Source: Diplosphaera chodatii (Eukaryota; Chlorophyta; Trebouxiophyceae; Prasiolales; Stichococcaceae). Taken from it: a stretch of DNA of 64,000 nt. Shown here piece after piece: positions 57,390 through 64,000 of this stretch; position 1 is the first letter of the stretch; each line of letters starts with the position of its first letter. Below the pieces are notes generated by a model. That model made no database searches. It was given only the letters and a program-made list of their open reading frames with translations, and was not told the origin of the DNA. The position numbers were made by a program, and so were the translations under genes. The stretch spans positions 2,076,280 to 2,140,279 of the forward strand of contig JAALGY010000001.1 of NCBI GenBank assembly GCA_032358165.1, in the 5' to 3' direction.

Positions 57390-58578
57390 TGCAAAGGCAA
57401 CTGCCAGGCCAGCGGCAGACGCGGGCGCGGCAGCAGTGGCAGGGCGCTGAGCAGACGCTGGTGCAGCCGGCTGCAACCCTGTTGCCTCCCGCGGCTGCTG
57501 TGGTGCCCGCTGCTACTGCCTTCAAGGTACTGAGGTATGCCGTGCTTGACAGACTGCTGTCTGCAACGGCTCAATCCTTGCAGCTAATGCCTCCCGTCTG
57601 GGCGTCGGGGATGGGATCCAGATTCGTGGAAATGACTGGTGACGTGTGCGCATCTCAGGTCTCTTGGGGTGTGCTGGGCAGCGGCGGAGTTCGAGGCGGG
57701 GTCGGCCGCTCAGCCGCTGCTAGCAACGTTGGTCATCCCACAACAGGTGTGCTTTGGGACTACAATGCTCAGCGCCCTCAACGGCAGCTGCGCCCGGAAA
57801 CATACGAGTATAAGCGGGCACTGGCCCCGCCTCATGCAGCCTTATGTCACGATCTTTGGTGATGTGCAGCTGCAGATTTGCGCAGCTGCAATGCGTGCTG
57901 TGGCGGGTACGCAGTGCTTGTCGACTTGCATTGTTGCGGTCGACAGTCCTGTGCGCATGTCACTGCTCACAAAACTGACAACTCTCGATCTATGACCCGC
58001 TGCAGGCGGAATCAGCTGTGCCGCTGCCGCCGCCGCCAGCAGCTTGCCGGGCGTCATACAGCGTCTGATGAATGCGAAGCCATGTAGTTGCCGTCCGGCG
58101 CTGGATCCATTCAGGTGACTTCAAATGTACAACAATCGCTTCGTCCGCTGTGAAGCCACACCTGGCTTGCTTTGAGATAGGTGTTGTACACCACCGCACT
58201 CGAAACCTGGCAGGATGAAACCACGCTGTTGCTGTTGTGCACCACCCTAGGCAACTGCCGCTGCCTGCTACTCTGTTGAGGCCGCTTCTTTGCTTGCAGA
58301 TCCCAGGCAGCAGTCGATCTGGGAAGCAGTGACAGCAGGGATGGCCAAAGCAGCAGGCGGCGTCAGCAGCCCTGGCAGCGCGCTACTGAGAGAAGGGAGG
58401 CGACCATGGCGCTGTCAGCAGCCCTGCAGCTCAAGGTGTTGCCGGCAGAGCCGGGATGTAGCTGGTGCGCGCCGTGTCGCTGGCGGCAGCGGCGGCGGCT
58501 GCTGCTCTTGACACTGCCATTGTCGAGGTTGCCATGCCGTCAGACAAGCCGGGTGCTGGGCGCTGGGTGGGCCAGTGA
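57390..58578 (+). CDS. possible exons of an Ala/Gln-rich gene, incomplete model
   Basis: Several pieces look like exons but could not be joined with confidence. They are 57390-57526 (QRQLPGQRQTRARQQWQG, then LLPPAAAVVPAATAFK, donor GTACTG), about 57658-57745 (VSWGVLGSGGVRGGVG), about 58300-58400 (DPRQQSIWEAVTAGMAKAAGG), and a final one, 58463-58578, with acceptor TAG reading LVRAVSLAAAAAAAALDTAIVEVAMPSD to a TGA stop. The Ala/Gln-rich composition resembles the 13-24 kb gene. The upstream start was not found and may be beyond the 173-bp array. Confidence 0.3.
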
Positions 58579-61500
58579 GCATAGCAACGATCAGCCCTCT
58601 TTGTGCAATGGGCGTGGCTATGTACATTCCACAACGACCTCTTGGGAGCAGCGCTGCAACAGACGGGTGCTTCACAGCTTACCAGAGCACTGGTCAGCTG
58701 CTGTAATAGTTTGCAGTGTTTGCAGTTGTTCAACTGATCACGTAACATGAGCCAGACTTGGCCCCATCAAGTGCCGCGGTGTTGGTTGCTGCGCAGCCCT
58801 CTGGCACGACAACCATTGCACATGCACCTCCTCCTGGATGAGCTCTTCCTGAGATCCACCACCGATGGGCAATCTGGCGGTGGGTCGACATGCATGGTCT
58901 GTCTGTCTGCTAAGATGTCCGAACGGTGCCCTGCATGTATGCAACATGCACAGAGGGACAGGGATGTCTTGACAGAACACGAGCTATCAGCCACGCTGTT
59001 TATCAGACCAGCATTCAACGCATGAACAATCATAACTGCTGCACAAATTTGCAGCCCCGTGGGCGCTGCAAGCTCTGTCATTTGCCAAAGGTGCACACAG
59101 TCGCAAGGCCTCTTCGCTGCATAGCTTGAGGATGAGAACGGGTCAGATCCTCTTCCGCAATAGGCCTGTGATGGGTTGCCCAACGGCCACCTGCAGCTGG
59201 CCTGCCGCACCGCTGCCATGCATGCCACCATGTGCGCAAATCATGCACATACTATGGATCATGCAGCGCCCACGTTGCACCCAGTTGACTGCGATTGTTG
59301 AAGCGGGTGTTCTGGATGCTTGATGATCATCATGCCATGCTGAGCTGCAGCCCCGCTGTGCGCGTGCGGGCTGCTATTGGCGCATGCCTTCCCCTGTAGG
59401 TGTACTTTGTTTGGCATGCATCAGATTTGACACCGATGGCGGGCATTGCTGATGCACTGGCTGAGTCTTGCTGCCTGCTGCAACAGATCGGTAGGCATTT
59501 GACTCATCACTGATGCATGCACGTCGGAAGGGCAAGCGCAATGCTTTGCAGAGTACCTTCAGGGGCGCTACAACGGCATCGGTCTTGTTTATGACCAACA
59601 AATGATCCGAATTCCGATGTGCGCAGCCTGCGCAGGATCCCTTGCAAGATGAGAAGCAGATTTGGAAGGTTAGCACTGGTGGCCGCAAGCGTCGCCTCTA
59701 CCATCACATTCGAGCCCGGTCGGGTGAGCAGCAAGGGGTGTGCTCGCCATTGTTCAGTTGTGTGTCAGCGCAGGGAACGAGTGCTGCTGCAAAAGACCAA
59801 CAACCATCTGTAATGGCATTACAGCAAGCCACGTCGCCGCAGTGTCACATGCAGACGCTCAGTACACATGTAATGGCCGCTACAGGCAAAAATGACCACC
59901 TGGAGCGCCATAGCCACATACAGGTCTGCGGCAGACGCATTCCGAGCCAGTTGCCTCTTGCAAGTGCCACAGCGTCTTTGTGTGCACCGCCGCTTTACAT
60001 GCAAGATTACTGATAGCATCACATGTCTTTGGTGCTGCAAGAATCATCACCGAAGTGTTGAAACTGCTCGTGTACGCAGGTTTGGAGCCAAAGGGTGAGG
60101 CCAATCCCATTCCCGCTGCCAAGCCCCCCCGCCCACTCCGCCGATGGTAGCATCTGCGCTCTTGCCCACCCCGCCACCTCAGCCTTGCTCCTCCTCTCGC
60201 CGCCACCATCGCTGCCGCCAAGCCAGCTCCGCCGCCGCCAAAGCCACCGTGCAGCCGTCCGCTCCGCCACCACCGCCGTCGCTTTGCTCCCCACCTGCTA
60301 CCATCGCTCTGCCGCCCAGCTTGCCACCTACACGGCTATTCAGGCCTCACCGCCGCCGCCCCAGCCTCTCAGCCGCTCAACAAGCTTGCCCCCTTGCGCT
60401 GCCCGGATCATCTCCCGCTTTTGCCCCCATCATATCCGCAGCCCAGCCCCAGCAGACCCCGCACCTGGCTTGCTGCTGTCACCACCACCTCAGAAACCTC
60501 ACCCAAGCTCTCATCTTGGCTGCCACCATCGCCGCCGCCCGACCCGCCTCCAGCATTGCTGCCGCGCTTCTCCGGCTTTGTTTGCAGCAATCAGCCGCAG
60601 TGCCATCAACCCGAACCGCCAGCCGCAGGCCTCTCCTGACGCTCCGACAAAACACCGCAATATGTGGCAATGTTGCTGCCGCCGCAAGCACTATCGCAAT
60701 CCCTTGCGCCTTTCAGCTGCATGCAGCAGCCGGCAAATGCACCCGGTGCCACCACCGGGTGGCACCACGCTTTCCCTTAGTGCTGCCAACAATCAGGTGC
60801 TTATGACCTCGGGCTGTTTCAGCATCGGTCGCGAAATACACGCCCCTGCATGCTGCCCTGTACTGGTGTCGCACCGGTGTGGGTCGTGGGAGCTAGTCTG
60901 TGTGCTACAATGACGCCCACAATGTGGACGATTTATTTCGCAGGCTTGCATTGCAGCCAGTTCCCGAGCTGGGCCATTGCCACTCCGCCCGGCAAGCGAC
61001 ATTGCAGCACCATACCAGACTGTGCCTACACCCGGTGCGAGTCTGATGTCAATTGCTCACCTGTGAGTCAAGGCGAATGTTGATTTCCGACTCACATAGC
61101 CTTCAGCTGCTCGGCAGCCGTCGGCCTTCAGCAGCATGCATGTGGTGTGTTGATTGTTGTTCTGTCAGCTGCCATTTGCACATGCATTTGGTCCACATAG
61201 CAGCAACATTTGGAGTAGGGCCTGACGTAGACCTTTTGTACGTCATCTTGCAGCGCACCGCTGTTGCGTGTGGACCTACCATCACACTGGAAGATGACAG
61301 CACCAACCCCGCCCTCGGTTTTTCGGCACAGACGATGCCATGGCTGGCAGTGACCCCATCACCACGCGCTGCCGACTCCCAGTGCTTGCCCCGCAACGGC
61401 GCCGGCCACCATCGCTCCCCACCACAGCCCCAACCGCTGCTTTTGCCAGCGCGCGACCTCCGCCCCTACAATTCAGGCGACCGCAGCACCAGCAGCCCAC

Positions 61501-62775
61501 TACCGCCCCATGAGCCAGCCAACCAAAGCGCCCACCGCAGCTCTGATCGAACCAGCTAGCTGACGGATGCATGCGCCTCCGCCGTTGATGGGCCTGCTGC
61601 CTGGATCTGCCTGGTCCTGGCAGCGGCCTCGCCCAACATGGCGCTTGCTGTAGTGTAGCGCCTGCCGGCTGCTCTCACCAGCGCGTCGCTGTCGCCCCAA
61701 GCATTGCAGCCGATTGCAGCTCTGGGAGCTGCAGCGCCGGCACCGCTAGCGCTGCTGATGCTCACGCACGCTGCTGACGCTCACCAAGCGTGAGCGTGTG
61801 CGCCGGCAGCAGCCATAACTGGCACCTGCGGGGCTGTTGAGGATGCCGGGCCTGACGCACGGTCAGCCCACACCACCGCAGTTGGTGTCAGCCCTCCTGA
61901 ATAGGTGCTCACGACACGGAATCTTATGTGTACCATTTGCATCTGAGCACCTGGTTCAAGTCCGCCACATAACATGGCAGCAGTTGATCAGCACTGTGGC
62001 AAGTACGCACGCTACCACGGGCTGATGGCCCCCACATTGGCACTTGGTTTTATGATAGGCTTTTGACTGACATTGACACGATCCTATTGAAAGCTGCAGG
62101 TGATTTAAGACTGGGAGCAGGCAGCAGCGGCAGCACTCAGCAGGACACTTGCGGAGGCGCCTGCCATTCAGGCTCCACCAAGGCTGCGACAGCGCCGCCG
62201 TGGCACTTGCTGCCACGCCCTCGTCTGCTGCCGAATGCTTCTCCGCCGCTTGCCATCGGAGTGCTCACAGCAAGCTCCAGCATGCTGCTAGCAGCCGTCC
62301 GCAGTCACACACCAGGTGCATGCAGCTCTCATCAGTGTCCAGCATATGCTTCTGGCCATTGCTCACGACCATGGCAGCGTAGCACGCTAGGAACATACAT
62401 TACATAGGTGGTTGCCTGGATTGCAGCTGACACATCTGCTGCCTTGCGTTACTTAGGCCTGTGCCAATTCCCCACACACGCGCGGCGCCGCTCCTACAGG
62501 TAGCCCAGCAACGCCGCACCACTTGCATGAGCTTTCTGTACCTGTGCTCGAGTGATCCTGGCCCTCAGCACGTCCGGATGCTGCCTTTCAGAATATGTGA
62601 ATCGGCACCCGATGGCAGCGATGCTTGCAAGTCAGCCGGGTGTCAGACGGCACGGCAAGGGCCGGGACCGCTCAGGGCAGGTCTGATGACGGTTTGTAGG
62701 CATATACAGCTGCGACGCCGCCCGGCCCGGGTCCCCGCTGCCCAACCGCCCGCCATCCAGACGGTAAGCGTGGCT
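58579..62775. other. gene-poor region, no supported gene
   Basis: About 4.2 kb. Open frames here lack family similarity and splice logic. A short frame at 59650-59725 (MRSRFGRLALVAASVAST..., then G|GTGAGC) resembles a signal-peptide exon but has no partner. A small hairpin (ACGCTCAC / GTGAGCGT) lies at about 61777-61797. The most distinctive piece is the pyrimidine-rich tract at 60.1-60.65 kb, listed separately. Confidence 0.35.
60120..60650 (+). other. pyrimidine-rich low-complexity tract with overlapping Pro/Ser/Ala open frames
   Basis: The plus strand is strongly C-rich, built of CCGCC, CACCATCGC and CCACC words. Two plus frames stay open through it (60095-60913 and 60144-60806), both giving Pro/Ser/Ala/His-rich products of the kind any such composition would give. 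No splice sites, domain or start context favours either, so no gene is claimed. A similar but shorter CCGCC/CACC-rich patch recurs at 61.36-61.55 kb. Confidence 0.4.
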
Positions 62776-63560
62776 GCACCTTTCAGGGCCTGGCGCCGGT
62801 CGCCTGCAGGGTATGCGCCGCGGTTGACCACGCAAGGCCCCAAGGTACTAGACGAACAATGCATTCTGGGGCTCGAGAAGCGCGCTCTACGGCTGTATCT
62901 GCCACAGGAGCCTCAGAAGGCGGTTACGTGATCAGTGGCACAGAGCACCTTTCAGCGGCTGGCGCCGGTCGCCTGCAGGGTATGCGCCGCGGCTGACCGC
63001 CCAAGGCCCCAGGATATCAGTCGAACTATGCATTCTGGGGCTCTGGAAGCGCGGTCCACGGCTGTATGTGCCGCAGGAGCCCCAGAGGGCGGTCACGTGA
63101 TCAGTGGCAGGGGCTGCTCGCACAGAGCACCTTTCAGCGGCTGGCGCCGGTCGCCTGCAGGGTATGCGCCGCGGCTGACCGCCCAAGGCCCCAGGATATC
63201 AGTCGAACTATGCATTCTGGGGCTCTGGAAGCGCGGTCCACGGCTGTATGTGCCGCAGGAGCCTCAGAGGGCGGTTACGTGATCAGTGGCAGGGGCTGCT
63301 CGCAGAGCACCTTTCAGCGGCTGGCGCCGGTCGCCTGCAGGGTATGCGCCGCGGCTGACCGCCCAAGGCCCCAGGATATCAGTCGAACTATGCATTCTGG
63401 GGCTCCGGAAGCGCGGTCCACGGCTGTATGTGCCGCAGGAGCCTCAGGGGGCGGTTACGTGATCAGTGGCAGGGGCTGCTCGCAGAGCACCTTTGAGCGG
63501 TTGGCGCCGGTCGCCTGCAGGGTATGCGCCGCGGCTGACCACCCAAGGCCCCAAGCAGCA
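62776..63560. repeat. tandem array, about 180-bp unit, five copies
   Basis: GCACCTTTCAGCGGCTGGCG begins at 62776 (diverged), 62945, 63127, 63307 and 63487: spacings 169, 182, 180 and 180 bp. Copies 2-4 are nearly identical; the first and last are diverged or truncated. A 180-bp unit is 60 codons, so the plus frame stays in register and predicts a 60-residue repeat (FQRLAPVACRVCAAADRPRP...). Minus-strand frames are also open. No start, splice site or family supports translation. Confidence 0.9.
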
Positions 63561-63806
63561 CATTGATCTATGCAGCCCAGGGCTCAATGAGGCTTTCCTG
63601 CGGCTGGAACTGCACCTCAAGCTCGGCGGTGTGGCACGTGATCAAGCCAGTGCAAGGGGCATGATCATGCCAGGTGTCACATGCAACAAAACCGACTCAA
63701 TGTCTTGCAGCCTTGCCTTGAGACAGCTCCTTTGTGGCCACTGATGATGCAAATAGTCCACGCTGTGGCAGGTTTGCACACCGCTGAGCGACAGACTACT
63801 CCTGAT

Positions 63807-63937
63807 TCATGGCAGCACTTGAACAAACTTCAGCTGGGACAGGACTGTCCCCGCCAGCGGCACCCCCTCAACCAGGTCTTCCAGTTCTGGCAGCTGCTCC
63901 TCGTCTGAGGCCACGAACGCTTTTCCGTCGTCGCCGC
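63807..63937 (-). CDS. last exon of a minus-strand gene running off the right edge
   Basis: A C-terminal exon with a good acceptor (TTGCAG|GC) and 43 codons to a TGA stop. It reads GGDDGKAFVASDEEQLPELE, then DLVEGVPLAGTVLSQLKF, ending VQVLP. The acidic, non-repetitive sequence with strong third-position GC is typical of real exons here. The protein family was not recognised. Upstream exons lie mostly beyond 63938 and outside the window. Confidence 0.6.
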
Positions 63938-64000
63938 CTGCAATCAGAGATCAGCTCGGTGAGCGCTTGGCTGGAGTGCAGCCCGAATGTATTGATCCTG

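Noticed and set aside
57639..57995. Fifth U-box gene remnant (AQPLLATLV resembles VQPLLATLR)
   Set aside because: Only seven or eight residues match, with no other U-box family exon nearby.
54310..63560. CRISPR array
   Set aside because: Units are contiguous 173-180 bp tandem repeats without unique spacers, in a eukaryotic nuclear context.

Overview
The window reads as nuclear DNA of a green alga, most likely a trebouxiophyte chlorophyte. The evidence is a GC-rich genome full of CAG/CTG and GCTGC words, genes cut into many short exons with GT-AG (some GC-AG) introns of tens to a few hundred bases, plant-like protein matches (40S S5/uS7, 20S proteasome alpha-6, an At3g47830-like DNA glycosylase, an At2g21530-like FHA protein), Ala/Gln-rich low-complexity proteins, and TGTAA-type polyadenylation words downstream of several stops. 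Nothing bacterial, plastid or viral was recognised. Gene models were built by hand by joining exons in phase; they are not backed by transcript data.

Left part, 0.5-12.8 kb, compact housekeeping: small targeted FHA protein (-), ribosomal-L1-fold nucleolar-type protein (-), uS7/RPS5 (+, intronless, head-to-head with the L1 gene), proteasome alpha-6 (-), a mitochondrial lipoyl-domain protein fused to a KGD4/MRPS36-like tail (+), and a HhH-GPD DNA glycosylase with a SUMO-motif-rich N-terminus (-).

Middle, 13.4-25.6 kb: one very large (about 2,300 aa, about 25 exons) Ala/Gln/Pro-rich, probably nuclear protein that I do not recognise, with a tandemly duplicated intron+exon module inside it, then a small four-exon protein with one possible membrane segment.

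26.2-52.4 kb: four tandem, same-strand paralogues (A-D), each about 5.3-5.7 kb with a shared exon plan. Each has helical repeat-like exons, an Ala/Lys-rich helix, then a C-terminal U-box split by an intron. They look like a recent local expansion of putative E3 ubiquitin ligases. Copies differ in integrity: A has a frame break, and C has lost the Pro of the first U-box motif. Between C and D lies a 1.37-kb segment bounded by 37-bp perfect inverted repeats.

Right part, 52.4-64 kb, is repeat-rich and gene-poor: a 2.9-kb array of about 173-bp units, possible exons of an Ala/Gln-rich gene, pyrimidine-rich low-complexity DNA, a five-copy about 180-bp array, and the last exon of a minus-strand gene running off the right edge.

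The most striking item is the lipoyl-KGD4 fusion (8.3-10.1 kb). It combines an E2o-type swinging-arm domain with the eukaryotic adaptor that recruits E3 to the 2-oxoglutarate dehydrogenase complex, and it has no E2 catalytic domain.
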